IMG/VR virus record: IMGVR_UViG_3300028558_000073
Coordinates: 1 to 33,775 of that record
DNA from: a virus
DNA length: 33,775 nucleotides
Reading direction: 5' to 3' (one strand)
Positions 1 through 9,307 of this stretch are shown one piece after another (the stretch's first letter is position 1; each line of letters opens with the position of its first letter). Made by a program: the position numbers and the translations under genes. The notes under the pieces are model-generated. The model was not told the DNA's origin. It saw only the letters and a list, made by a program, of their open reading frames with translations, and searched no databases.

Positions 1-1
1 G

Positions 2-118
2 TGGACGATGCTTAGCACTAAATTGGATGAAGCAGCGCAATTGTGTGAAAAAGCAGGAATTAAAGTTGACATTGAACGTGAAATGAATAAACCTGAAAAC
101 GAAGAAGAAGAAATTTAA
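2..118 (+). CDS. C-terminal end of an unidentified protein (5' partial)
   Basis: An open frame enters from the left edge and stops with TAA at 116-118, giving about 38 residues. The end is polar and acidic, finishing in a run of four Glu residues followed by Ile. It lies just upstream of the gp25-like baseplate gene on the same strand, so a tail or baseplate role is possible. Too little is visible to assign a family. Confidence 0.6.
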   Translation, partial: WTMLSTKLDEAAQLCEKAGIKVDIEREMNKPENEEEEI

Positions 119-125
119 ACTGACT

Positions 126-147
126 TCAACGAGTTTTCGCTCGTTGA
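126..147 (+). terminator. Intergenic hairpin, possible weak terminator
   Basis: TCAACGAG pairs perfectly with CTCGTTGA around the loop TTTTCG (8 bp stem). It lies directly after the stop codon of the partial first gene and before the gp25-like gene. Only a short T-rich stretch follows (gtgattt), so it could be a weak terminator or an mRNA-processing or stability hairpin. Confidence 0.45.
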
Positions 148-178
148 GTGATTTAAATGCTGGAAATTACTTATTCAC

Positions 179-646
179 GTGGCAACATTTTCTTTCAAGT
201 CTGTTGGTGTAACTCAAATTGATGCACAAACAAATGCAACGAAAGCTACACCCACGCCTGTTGGAATTTTGACACCGTTGAAGTTGTCGACGACTGACGG
301 GTTGTTCGTGATGAGTTATTCGCTTGCAGACCAAGTCAACGATAACTTGAAAAATTTGCTCCTGACGAATTGGGGCGAGCGTCTTGAACTATACGATTTT
401 GGTGCAAACTTACGCCCGCTGTTATCTGAGCTCGCGTCTGACCAAGACTTTGGAACTCAGGCGATACAACGAATTTCAGCCGCTGTCAGCAAGTGGATGC
501 CATACATTGAACTTGACGATTTTAGCGTTGTGACAGTAAACACGGGAAACAAAAATCTTGCAATCAAAGACATCACTATCACATATGACGTGCCGTCTTT
601 AAACGTTCAAAAGAAAAGTTTAAAGGTTCGATTGTACGCATTGTGA
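179..646 (+). CDS. 25: Baseplate wedge protein, T4 gp25-like (lysozyme-like fold family)
   Basis: 155 residues, close to the 132 of T4 gp25. Residues about 56-84 (NLKNLLLTNWGERLELYDFG and following) match the family signature, in which a helix with N-LLLT and GER is followed by DFG--L--LL. In contractile tails gp25 joins the baseplate wedge to the start of the sheath. The next gene is gp6-like, as in many T4-related baseplate operons. The start is GTG at 179 after TTATTCAC, with no convincing Shine-Dalgarno sequence. The first 40 residues, rich in Thr, Pro and Ala, are an extension relative to T4. Confidence 0.85.
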   Translation: MATFSFKSVGVTQIDAQTNATKATPTPVGILTPLKLSTTDGLFVMSYSLADQVNDNLKNLLLTNWGERLELYDFGANLRPLLSELASDQDFGTQAIQRISAAVSKWMPYIELDDFSVVTVNTGNKNLAIKDITITYDVPSLNVQKKSLKVRLYAL

Positions 647-671
647 CACGACATCATATTTATATTGTGAA

Positions 672-2510
672 ATGGCCGTCAATCAGGATGATCTAAAATC
701 AGTACGCGTTAGACAATTTTTAGCCGGCGATTTTAACAGCTTTCGAGCAATGTTGCTTGACTATGCTCGTCAATTTTATCCTGATCGCATCAGTGACTTT
801 AGTGAAGCGTCACTGGGTGGGTTATTTCTTGACTTTGCGGCCGCTGTCGGCGACCACATGTCGTTTTACTTGTCACATCAATTTAGTGAACTAAACTCTA
901 CGACTGCTGTTGAACTAACTAACATTGAACGTTCGTTGAAAGCAGACGGCGTGCCGATCGCTGGTGCAGCACCTGCAATAGTTCCGGTGACAGTGTACGT
1001 ACAAATACCGGTGATATTACAAAACAACGTTCAACAACCAAATGCAAACGCTTTACCGATAATAAAACAAAACTCAATATTTTCCGCCGACAATGGTGTG
1101 CAATTCATTCTTTTGGAAGACATAGATTTTAGCAGCAAGTATTCTGATGGCACGTACAAGTCAACGATTGTGATTGGACAAAAATCAACAAATGGCACAC
1201 CGTTGACGTACATATTTTCGTTGGCTGGACTTTGTATAAGTGGAAACACGACGACTGAAACGATATCGTTGGGAACGTTTCAACCTTTCAAAAAAATTAC
1301 GCTCAGCAATCCAAACGTGACAGACATATTGTCGGTGACTGATGGTGTCGGTAACACGTATTATCAAGTAACTCACCTGACACAGGACGTCGTTTATCGA
1401 AATGTGCTAAACACCGCTGTAGATGCCGACATCGTGAAAGACGTTATAAAAATTGTGCCCGCGCCCTATCGATACACTGCGGACGTAGATTTAGCAACAC
1501 GCTCAACGATGTTAACGTTGGGTGGTGGGAGCGCAGACACGCTTGAGGACGACGTAATTCCAGATCCATCTGATTTTGCAATCGCGTTTCCTTACACGAA
1601 AACATTTTCAAGAATATCAGTTGATCCATTGATGTTGATACAGACGAAGACATTGGGCGTTGCTGCAATAAACACGACGTTGTCTATAACGTACAGATAT
1701 GGCGGTGGTTTAAATCACAATGTTCAAAAGAATTCAGTAAAGAACATAAACACAATCAACGTATTTTTTCCAAACAACCCGTCAGCAACGATCGCATCAA
1801 GCGTGAAAAATAGCATTGAAATCACAAACGACATTCCCGCAAAAGGTGGAGATGATGCGCCCACGCCTACAGACTTATCAACTCTTGCACCACAAGTAAA
1901 AAATTCTCAAGAAAGAATTGTGTCTCGAGAAGATTTGTTGGCGAGAATTTACACGTTGCCTTCAAATTTTGGCAGAGTATTTCGTGCACAAGCAAAGTCA
2001 AATCCCATTAACCCACTTGCAACGCAACTTTACATAATCTCAAGGGATATCGATGGTAAATTGACGACGTCTTCAGACACGTTGAAACAAAATCTTATTC
2101 GTTATTTAAACCCATATCGTCAAATAGCAGACGCAATTGACGTGTTAGACGCAAGAATAGTTAATTTTACTGTCAACTTCAACATTCTGACGGACCCGTC
2201 ATTGAACAAGAGCGTCATCTTACAAAATATTTTGACAAAGTTGATAAAGTTGTTTGACATAAAAAACGTTAACATTGATCAGCCATTGCAAATCAGTAAC
2301 ATTCGAAATACAATATTTTCAACGACAGGTGTCTTATCAATAATTGATCTACAGGTTCAAAACATTTCGGGTATTGTTAACAACCGTCAATACAGCAACG
2401 TTGTACATGACATAGCAAACAACACGTTCATGGACCTTGCAATGCCCCCGCGCGGGGGAATTTATTTTTTACAGGAGCCCAACTACGACATAATCGGTAA
2501 GGCATCATGA
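672..2510 (+). CDS. 6: Baseplate wedge protein, T4 gp6 / baseplate J-like
   Basis: 612 residues, against 660 for T4 gp6. The N-terminal block (residues about 18-75: D-NSF--MLLDYARQFYPD, then SEASLGGLFLDFAAAVGDHM) is the typical start of gp6/J-like wedge proteins. A C-terminal PPRGGIYFLQEP resembles the conserved end of the family. gp6 forms the ring that holds baseplate wedges together. The ATG at 672 lies just after TTTATATTGTGAA, and no SD is visible. The 3' end of the gene contains a 14 bp GC-only palindrome (2445-2458). The operon is then interrupted by a homing endonuclease. Confidence 0.82.
   Translation: MAVNQDDLKSVRVRQFLAGDFNSFRAMLLDYARQFYPDRISDFSEASLGGLFLDFAAAVGDHMSFYLSHQFSELNSTTAVELTNIERSLKADGVPIAGAAPAIVPVTVYVQIPVILQNNVQQPNANALPIIKQNSIFSADNGVQFILLEDIDFSSKYSDGTYKSTIVIGQKSTNGTPLTYIFSLAGLCISGNTTTETISLGTFQPFKKITLSNPNVTDILSVTDGVGNTYYQVTHLTQDVVYRNVLNTAVDADIVKDVIKIVPAPYRYTADVDLATRSTMLTLGGGSADTLEDDVIPDPSDFAIAFPYTKTFSRISVDPLMLIQTKTLGVAAINTTLSITYRYGGGLNHNVQKNSVKNINTINVFFPNNPSATIASSVKNSIEITNDIPAKGGDDAPTPTDLSTLAPQVKNSQERIVSREDLLARIYTLPSNFGRVFRAQAKSNPINPLATQLYIISRDIDGKLTTSSDTLKQNLIRYLNPYRQIADAIDVLDARIVNFTVNFNILTDPSLNKSVILQNILTKLIKLFDIKNVNIDQPLQISNIRNTIFSTTGVLSIIDLQVQNISGIVNNRQYSNVVHDIANNTFMDLAMPPRGGIYFLQEPNYDIIGKAS
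2445..2458. repeat. 14 bp GC-only palindrome inside the gp6-like gene
   Basis: CCCCCGCGCGGGGG is its own reverse complement and is followed by AATTTATTTTTT. In RNA it would form a 5 bp G-C stem with a GCGC loop followed by a U-rich stretch, resembling an intrinsic terminator about 50 nt before the gene ends. It encodes the conserved Pro-Pro-Arg-Gly-Gly, so coding constraint explains part of it, but the choice of all-G/C codons does not fit this AT-rich DNA. Confidence 0.6.
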
Positions 2511-2540
2511 TTTATCGCTTATCAGTTATTGATAGATAAA
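2511..2540 (+). promoter_or_regulatory. Hairpin immediately upstream of the homing endonuclease
   Basis: TTATC and TATCA (separated by the bulge GCT) pair with TGATA and GATAA around the loop GTTAT. This gives about 10-11 bp, starting right after the gp6-like stop codon and ending 15 nt before the endonuclease ATG. T4 homing endonuclease genes are often preceded by hairpins that limit translation. A similar role is inferred here. Confidence 0.45.
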
Positions 2541-2554
2541 TTAAATTTAATTCT

Positions 2555-3433
2555 ATGTTAATAGAAATCATAAACGTTGTAACAGTTCAACGAAATGGAC
2601 ATAAAATTAAAGGACGTAGGTGCATATTTAAATGTGATTTTTGTGATAAAGAACTTATACGTCCATACAAATATAGAAATGCACAATATGTTTTTTGTGA
2701 TAAAAAATGTGCAAATCAATCACAGAAAAGTGGTGTTTTAAAAGAAAAAAAAGAACAAACGTGTTTTGAACATTATGGTGTGACATGTTCTTTTCAATCG
2801 CCCGTAGTTAAGGAAAAAATTACTCAAACTTTACAAACAAAATATGGCGTTGATTTTATATCACAAATTGAAGAAGTAAAAATAAAAAAAGAAAAAACTT
2901 TTACTATAAGATATGGTGCACCACATCCATTACAATCAAGTATTTTACGCGACAGATTAGAACAACGAATGCTTGTGAAGTATGGCATTAAAAATGCTTT
3001 AAATCACGGTCCAATAAGAGATAAAATTAATTTGATTGAAAATGCTCATAAAGCACACGAAACAAGGAAACGTAATGGAACGTTTCGTAAATCACGCGCA
3101 GAGGACGTATGTTATAATCATCTTGTAGAATTGTTTAATACTGAAAACGTTATTCGACAAAAACTTGTGAAGAATTGGGCAATTGATTTTTATATTCAAA
3201 ATATTAATACTTACGTTCAACTTGATGGTGTTTATTGGCACGGACTAAATCGACCCATCGAAGAAATTCTTAAGTATAAAACTCCACGTGATGTTCAAAT
3301 TTACAAAAAATATCTTACTGATCGTGAACAAGATTGTTATTTTAACGAAAACAATTTAAAACTTGTTCGTGTAACTGACATCGAAATTTATGCCAATCCG
3401 ACAATACTTATTGAAAGATTAGGCATGCCATGA
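2555..3433 (+). CDS. Free-standing homing endonuclease, VSR-like (PD-(D/E)XK-type) nuclease domain
   Basis: 292 residues. The N-terminus has a zinc-ribbon pattern (C27-x2-C30 and C48-x3-C52). Residues about 70-160 contain three to four repeats of the form KYG(V/A/I), Q, VKEK-type, seen in phage homing endonucleases. The C-terminal part (about 180-292) looks like a very-short-patch-repair nuclease: E183, then IDFYI with D211, then VQLDGVYWHG with D224 and H229. It is inserted between two baseplate genes and ends in an ATGA overlap with the next gene, so it may be translationally coupled to it. It is more AT-rich than its neighbours (few GC-rich codons), a sign of transfer. No intron is evident. 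The exact nuclease subfamily (EDxHD-like) is inferred. Confidence 0.75.
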   Translation: MLIEIINVVTVQRNGHKIKGRRCIFKCDFCDKELIRPYKYRNAQYVFCDKKCANQSQKSGVLKEKKEQTCFEHYGVTCSFQSPVVKEKITQTLQTKYGVDFISQIEEVKIKKEKTFTIRYGAPHPLQSSILRDRLEQRMLVKYGIKNALNHGPIRDKINLIENAHKAHETRKRNGTFRKSRAEDVCYNHLVELFNTENVIRQKLVKNWAIDFYIQNINTYVQLDGVYWHGLNRPIEEILKYKTPRDVQIYKKYLTDREQDCYFNENNLKLVRVTDIEIYANPTILIERLGMP

Positions 3434-4917
3434 TAAAAACTTGCGTTTGTGACAAAGATACATATATTGTTAATAGAATTATCAATAACGTTCATACATT
3501 AAACGCAAACGTGGGTAGTGCTGGAACGTGTGATTTGTACAAATTGTATGGATTTTCGTCTTCTGAGTCGGTTCCAAACGTAGAATTATCTCGACTATTA
3601 ATACACTTTGATTTAAATCCTTTACGTGAATTAATAAATGAAAATAAGCTTGATATATCGAATGCATCGTTTAATGCAAAAATGATACTTCACGATGTTT
3701 ATGGTGGACAACCGACACCTTCAAATTTTACAATCGACGTGTTTCCGCTGTCTGCTTCTTTTGATGAGGGAGCAGGACGTGACATCATTCAATATTCAGA
3801 CATCGATGCATGTAATTGGCTCACTTCATCATTTGGTTCTACGTCGTCAATTCTTTGGCACGCACCCGGGTGTGCATTAGCATCAATTCCCCCTGCAGTA
3901 GGAGACTATTTTAGCAATTATAAATCTTCACAGACATTCAAAGGCGAAGAAGATTTATCGATTGACGTGACACAAATGGTGTCTGCAACGCTATCCGGAT
4001 TGATACCCGATGAGGGATTTCGAATAGCCTTTAGCTCAACGTTAGAAAATGATTATCACACTTATTTTGTGAAGCGTTTTGCCGCAAGGTCAGCATACGA
4101 CAAAACGCTCGTTCCTGAACTCGTAATTAAATTTGATAATTCAATTCAAGACGACAGTCAGGCTGCGCATATAGACACACCAACAACGTTGTTTTTGTAC
4201 AATTATGTTGGGAGTGGATTATCAAACATATTGTCTGCAAGTAACGCAGTTATAGGGACAAACAGTTTAAAACTACGATTAGAAATGCCAGTGTCAGGTG
4301 GAAGCATTGTGTTGCCCTATTTTGTGTCACAGCACTATTCAGGAATTAATTCAGTCGTAGGCGTGTATTCTTCGTCGTTCACTATACAATCAACGCAACA
4401 AATCACAAAAGAGCTCATAAACAGTGGATCACTAACGTTTACACCAATTTGGAGCTCACTTGACAACTCAATTGGATATGCAACAGGAAGCGTTGTTACG
4501 TTTTATCCACCTCAACGCACGTCAAGTCAATTAGGCACAAAAAAATACGTCGTCAACGTGTTAGGAGTGTCTGATGATTATTCAATTTGTGAAACGACAA
4601 CGTTACGCGTAAACATTTTTGATTATTCATCACCATTAATAACAGTCGTTAAAGTTCCCGTTGAATTACCTGGAATTGTTGTACGTGACGTACATTATCA
4701 AGTTCGTGACGTTGAAACGAACGATGTCAAAATTCCATTTGACACGAAGTACAATTCAACGCGTGTTTCAAGCGATACATCAGGAATGTTTTTTGAACTT
4801 GACATGTCAAATTTGGTACCTGAACACACGTATGCAATTGATATATTGATTAAAACAAATGGCGTGCAAAGGGTGTATAAAGATGCAAGTCAGGCGTTTA
4901 GAGTGCTTTCTGCGTAA
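3430..4917 (+). CDS. Baseplate/tail structural protein with jelly-roll (DNRLRE-like) N-terminal half
   Basis: 495 residues. The start ATG overlaps the endonuclease stop (ATGA). Residues about 50-240 look like a beta-sandwich of the DNRLRE/carbohydrate-binding type: a strand with SRLLIHFDL, then DLSIDVTQMV, then DEGFRIAF, and a final PELVIKF strand. The second half (about 250-495) is rich in Ser, Thr and Val and appears to be repeated beta-domains (TLFLYNYVG; PVSGGSIVLPYF). The position after the gp6-like gene suggests a wedge or peripheral baseplate component, possibly binding surface glycans. No T4 counterpart is recognised. Confidence 0.65.
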   Translation: MIKTCVCDKDTYIVNRIINNVHTLNANVGSAGTCDLYKLYGFSSSESVPNVELSRLLIHFDLNPLRELINENKLDISNASFNAKMILHDVYGGQPTPSNFTIDVFPLSASFDEGAGRDIIQYSDIDACNWLTSSFGSTSSILWHAPGCALASIPPAVGDYFSNYKSSQTFKGEEDLSIDVTQMVSATLSGLIPDEGFRIAFSSTLENDYHTYFVKRFAARSAYDKTLVPELVIKFDNSIQDDSQAAHIDTPTTLFLYNYVGSGLSNILSASNAVIGTNSLKLRLEMPVSGGSIVLPYFVSQHYSGINSVVGVYSSSFTIQSTQQITKELINSGSLTFTPIWSSLDNSIGYATGSVVTFYPPQRTSSQLGTKKYVVNVLGVSDDYSICETTTLRVNIFDYSSPLITVVKVPVELPGIVVRDVHYQVRDVETNDVKIPFDTKYNSTRVSSDTSGMFFELDMSNLVPEHTYAIDILIKTNGVQRVYKDASQAFRVLSA

Positions 4918-4935
4918 ACGTCATAGTTATATTTT

Positions 4936-7900
4936 GTGGCTCAATCACAATTAAACATTCCGTCATTTGTGCGGTCGGCATTGTCAGGAAGTCGTCCTGT
5001 GCAACTTACGTTTGCGGACGTTGCAGACACAAACATTCAAAGTACGTCATCGTTCATGTACGACATAACGTCTGCTGCGCTTAAATCAACGCAACAACTA
5101 AAAGTCGATTGGTCAAAATTTGAAAATCACACGTTCTTTTCTTCTGCGGAATCGAAGATAAATTTTACGTTTGATCAAATAATAAACGGTTATCCATTTG
5201 ATGGAACGAGACAAGAGGTTGAAGCATTTTTAGAAAAATTAACAGGATTTGAAAATTGGGTTTTGACTAAAAAGTTTCCAACGTACAAAGGAGAACTACT
5301 ATTTTCTGGTTCATTTATTGAAGTTAAAGACGTTGCAGGTGGACTTTACCCTGACATATCAAAAAATCGATCAGGTGATCCAATCTTAAATCCACATGGC
5401 ACGTCATTTAGTGCAGAAATGCAACTTTTTCTACCGGTGACAAATAATTCTACACAATTTGTGTTTCAAAAAATGTCAGGAAGCTCTGAAGGAATAGCAT
5501 TATACTTGATGCCAAGTTCAACAGACGTAGTTGAAGCAAGGTTTAGCGTTGTATCTCAAGGGTTTGGTGACATCACTGTACCATTTGAAATATCAAAAGG
5601 AGTGTTCAATCACATTTGTGTGCAAATAAACAGAGAGAATTCTGTGAACTATCTTGAAGCATTTGTCAACGAACAATCGGTGTCTAAATCAAAAACATCA
5701 ACAATCATAAATGATCTAAACAATGATGCAGCAAGCTTTTTTATAGGCGTTCCTAATGTATCTGGAACGATAAACTTATCAACAGGTGTGATTACACAAT
5801 CTCAAATGTTGAGTGGTGTACTTGATGAATTTCGCGTATTTCATTCAGTTAGATCATTAAATCAACAAGCAAATTTTGCAAAAAAATCAATATTTTCTAC
5901 TTCTGATCTAAAATTGTATTATCGTTTCAATGAACCGCCACCGCCAATCATGTCAACAATCGACGATCCGGTGAATGGAATAGTGATAGATAGTAGCGGA
6001 AATTCTTTACATGCATTAATAACTAACTTTACGTCATCGCTAAGATTAGACGCATCGTTAGATAAAGCAAGCAATTTGATCTACGAAAAGATTGAAACGT
6101 TACCCGTGCTTTTTCCAGCGTATCAACCGACAATTGATTTAAACAATGAACTACTTGCAAGTGCATCACTGTATGATGCTGAAAATCCCAATTTAATTAC
6201 AAAACTAATACCACAACATTATCTTCTTGAAGGCAGCGATCAAGGCGGATTTAATTCTACGACTGAAATACAAAAATCGTCAGGCATTGGAATTCCGGGA
6301 GATGGCGAAAAGAGTACCGTACAAATAATGTTGTCATTGTTATACATATGGGCGAAATTTTTTGATGAAATTAAGTTATACATTGATCAATTTCGAAATC
6401 TTAAAACAGTATCTTATGATGATTACGACAATGTTCCAAATAATTTTATGTTGGATTTGTTACAACAAAGCGGAATTTATCTCCCACCTCTATTTAATGA
6501 CGCGTCAATAGAACAATACATTAGAGCAGAAAATATTGACATTGACACGTACGGCACGTTTGAAACGTCACTAAAAACTGTTCAACATGAACTGTTAAAA
6601 CGAATAGTGATAAATTTGCCTGATGTTCTTAAATCAAAGGGTACATTGAACAGCGTAAAGTCATTTTTACGTGCGATGGGAATTGATCCCGACAACAGCA
6701 TGCGCATACGTGAATATGGTGGACCAACAAATCGAACGCTTGAACAATCAAGAGAAGCAAAAAGAACTGTCGGCACGTTTGTGCAATTTTCAACGTCATC
6801 AATCGTGACGTCCAATTATCTTGTTGAACCACGCGTTGAACCCGGCATACCATATCCCGTAGGAACGTTTGTGACGAATTCGTTTGGAAACGTTACGGGA
6901 ACAACAAACGTATCTGATAATTTATTGACGTCAGGATCATGGACGTGTGAAATGCTTGTCAAATTTTTGCCAAATATATCATACGTATCACAAAGTATCG
7001 CAAGACTTTGTGTAACAGGTTCTTCTATTACAAACATCAATAATATTGGAACAATTGTAAACATTGTCGCGACATCAGGTTCAAATTCAAACATTACGCT
7101 GTACGCGAGGCCGTGTCAGAACACAGAAACTTTAGTCATGACACTGCCAATGCTTACGCAAAGCATTTTTGATAGTGATGCGTGGAACATAAGTTTTGGA
7201 CTACAGCGTGGAGATTTACACTCACCACCAATACCTACGTCATCTTCATACTTTTTACGAATTGGTAAACAAAACGCCGGAGAAATTGATTACGCCGCAT
7301 CAATATCGTCAATTTTTAATGTAACAGATTTTGGAATTGAAACTGACATCACAGACGATTTAGACGTAAACATAATTTTAGATAGCAGCCAACAGGTCAT
7401 TGACGACGATTTAGTCGCGACAAATGCATTTAGAAGCGTGACTGATTTTAATGGATCAGGTTCGTTCATTGTGCTGGGCAACAAAGACATGTACCCGGGT
7501 ACAATATATCTTGAAGACGCATCAATAACTCCACAAGCAAGAACTTCAAAATTTTCTGGTCAAATGTCAAACGTAAGATTTTGGACAAAAGCAATAACAA
7601 TACGCGAGTGGAAAGAACACGTAAGAAACGTAAAATCTGTGGGTGTCGATGATCCAGCAATAAATTATAACTTTAATAAAGCCGATCCAGGATCTTTTGA
7701 AAAACTACGCATTGACACGTTATCAAAACAAGAAATTCGTGACACTGACACGAAAGGAAACATAAATTTCTTAGATTTTAGTCTAAATAAAATGCACATG
7801 TCTGGAACGTTATTTCCTGTTTCAAGCAGAGCCGTTGTTGGAGAAATATTTGATTATAGCATGCTTTCACCGTACTTTGACGAAGCGGTGTGTGACAATA

Positions 7901-8430
7901 AAATTCGCGTCAGAGGATATAACGATTTAGATCTCGTAAATTCTGTTCCATGGGCAGCAGTTGCACCAGTTTATGAAATAGCAAAGAATGAACAACCAAC
8001 AGATGATGTTAGGTTTAGCGTAGAATTTTCGTTAGTCGACGCGCTCAATCGTGATATTGTGACGATATTCTCGTCATTAGATGCAATGGGAGACGCAATG
8101 GGTGCACCTGAGGTAATGTTTTCTTCAGATTATCCCAAATTGTCCGCAATCACAAACACATATTTCAATCGTTTACAATCTAAACTTGATTTTGGCGCAT
8201 TTTTTGAATATTTTCGATGGTTTGATACATCAATCAGTAATGTAATTGATCAACTAATACCGCGAAAGGTAAAATTTAACGGCACAAACTTTGTCGTCGA
8301 GTCACACATGCTTGAACGACACAAGTTACAGTATCAATTCACAGATCAATACTTGAGCGAACAGACACGGGCCGACATAGCAACAAGTATTCTACTTCAA
8401 CAAGTGGCGGGTATATTATCGAAATATTGA
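4936..8430 (+). CDS. Very large baseplate wedge/tail protein with two LamG-like domains
   Basis: 1164 residues, similar in size and position to T4 gp7 (1032), though I cannot show homology. Two concanavalin/LamG-like regions are visible. The first (about 115-325) includes SFSAEMQLFLP and ends GVLDEFRVFHSVRSLNQ. The second (about 655-890) includes GSWTCEMLVKFLP and ends SNVRFWTKAITIREW. Between them, residues about 560-595 (VLKSKGTLNSVKSFLRAMG, then IREYGG) match a motif that recurs in big structural proteins of large phages. The start is GTG at 4936, directly after TTATATTTT, without an SD. LamG domains often bind sugars, so a host-contact role is likely but inferred. Confidence 0.7.
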   Translation: MAQSQLNIPSFVRSALSGSRPVQLTFADVADTNIQSTSSFMYDITSAALKSTQQLKVDWSKFENHTFFSSAESKINFTFDQIINGYPFDGTRQEVEAFLEKLTGFENWVLTKKFPTYKGELLFSGSFIEVKDVAGGLYPDISKNRSGDPILNPHGTSFSAEMQLFLPVTNNSTQFVFQKMSGSSEGIALYLMPSSTDVVEARFSVVSQGFGDITVPFEISKGVFNHICVQINRENSVNYLEAFVNEQSVSKSKTSTIINDLNNDAASFFIGVPNVSGTINLSTGVITQSQMLSGVLDEFRVFHSVRSLNQQANFAKKSIFSTSDLKLYYRFNEPPPPIMSTIDDPVNGIVIDSSGNSLHALITNFTSSLRLDASLDKASNLIYEKIETLPVLFPAYQPTIDLNNELLASASLYDAENPNLITKLIPQHYLLEGSDQGGFNSTTEIQKSSGIGIPGDGEKSTVQIMLSLLYIWAKFFDEIKLYIDQFRNLKTVSYDDYDNVPNNFMLDLLQQSGIYLPPLFNDASIEQYIRAENIDIDTYGTFETSLKTVQHELLKRIVINLPDVLKSKGTLNSVKSFLRAMGIDPDNSMRIREYGGPTNRTLEQSREAKRTVGTFVQFSTSSIVTSNYLVEPRVEPGIPYPVGTFVTNSFGNVTGTTNVSDNLLTSGSWTCEMLVKFLPNISYVSQSIARLCVTGSSITNINNIGTIVNIVATSGSNSNITLYARPCQNTETLVMTLPMLTQSIFDSDAWNISFGLQRGDLHSPPIPTSSSYFLRIGKQNAGEIDYAASISSIFNVTDFGIETDITDDLDVNIILDSSQQVIDDDLVATNAFRSVTDFNGSGSFIVLGNKDMYPGTIYLEDASITPQARTSKFSGQMSNVRFWTKAITIREWKEHVRNVKSVGVDDPAINYNFNKADPGSFEKLRIDTLSKQEIRDTDTKGNINFLDFSLNKMHMSGTLFPVSSRAVVGEIFDYSMLSPYFDEAVCDNKIRVRGYNDLDLVNSVPWAAVAPVYEIAKNEQPTDDVRFSVEFSLVDALNRDIVTIFSSLDAMGDAMGAPEVMFSSDYPKLSAITNTYFNRLQSKLDFGAFFEYFRWFDTSISNVIDQLIPRKVKFNGTNFVVESHMLERHKLQYQFTDQYLSEQTRADIATSILLQQVAGILSKY

Positions 8431-8449
8431 ATGTGAACTATTTATATTT

Positions 8450-9307
8450 GTGACGCAAATCGATACGAGTACAATTGACTTTGCACGACAAGGCGTGGAA
8501 ATCACGCAGCAAAAATATTTTGACGCCGGACTTGTGAAAATTTGGTCAGGTGAACAAAACAGCGTATCACTAAAACTCGACTATGGCGAAGAAACCACGA
8601 GATATGATAATGTCGTATTTGTTGATCGATCATATTCTGATGCGATACAGATGCTAAAATCTGATTTTTCAAACGTCAGAGAAAAAATAGTTGATGATGA
8701 CGTTTTTGTTGAAGCAGATCAAATAATTGATTTTGAGAATGAGAACATCGTTATTTCATCATTATCAAAAGTATCACTTGGTCCACCGGTACACATCACG
8801 ACGTTTCCAATTCTATATGATAGCGTTGATTACGTTGCAGTTAGAGAAATTACGTTCGATGGCGTGCTCGAACCGCTTAGCATTCGAGCACGTGCAATAT
8901 ATTTAACGTCTGACGCGTTAGGTGACATACATAGCTGTAATGGTAGCGTAGGAACAGGAAACATTGATAGTGAAAAAAAATCTGACACGTTGGTATCGAT
9001 TGATAAATTAATTTCTACGTTCGTTCCATTTGATGACGCAAAAGTTCAACGTCAACGCTCAATAATGAAAACAGTCGGGTATTTTACGAATGATGATACA
9101 ATCAAACCTTTTGTTGACGATAGGTTATTATTAAATTTTGGAACAGATAATTCATTGGAAACAGACATGATCGAAGCAGTTAGTTTAATGACTGGATCAA
9201 CAGAAAATTACATAAATCCTGGTGAATATTCTATGTCAACGGGATTTACATACGAAAACTGTCCAGCAGGCACAGACTCACTCGTGTTTGGAGGAATGGG
9301 ATACTAA
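8450..9307 (+). CDS. Putative baseplate/tail structural protein, family not recognised
   Basis: 285 residues in the same operon, 20 bp after the LamG protein and ending just before the ATG of the next giant gene. The sequence is acidic and beta-rich, with no signal peptide, membrane segment or catalytic motif. The centre (PVHITTFPILYDSVDYVAVREITFDG) looks like alternating strands. The start is GTG at 8450, preceded by TATTTATATTT, the same context as the gene before. A structural role follows from context only. Confidence 0.6.
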   Translation: MTQIDTSTIDFARQGVEITQQKYFDAGLVKIWSGEQNSVSLKLDYGEETTRYDNVVFVDRSYSDAIQMLKSDFSNVREKIVDDDVFVEADQIIDFENENIVISSLSKVSLGPPVHITTFPILYDSVDYVAVREITFDGVLEPLSIRARAIYLTSDALGDIHSCNGSVGTGNIDSEKKSDTLVSIDKLISTFVPFDDAKVQRQRSIMKTVGYFTNDDTIKPFVDDRLLLNFGTDNSLETDMIEAVSLMTGSTENYINPGEYSMSTGFTYENCPAGTDSLVFGGMGY

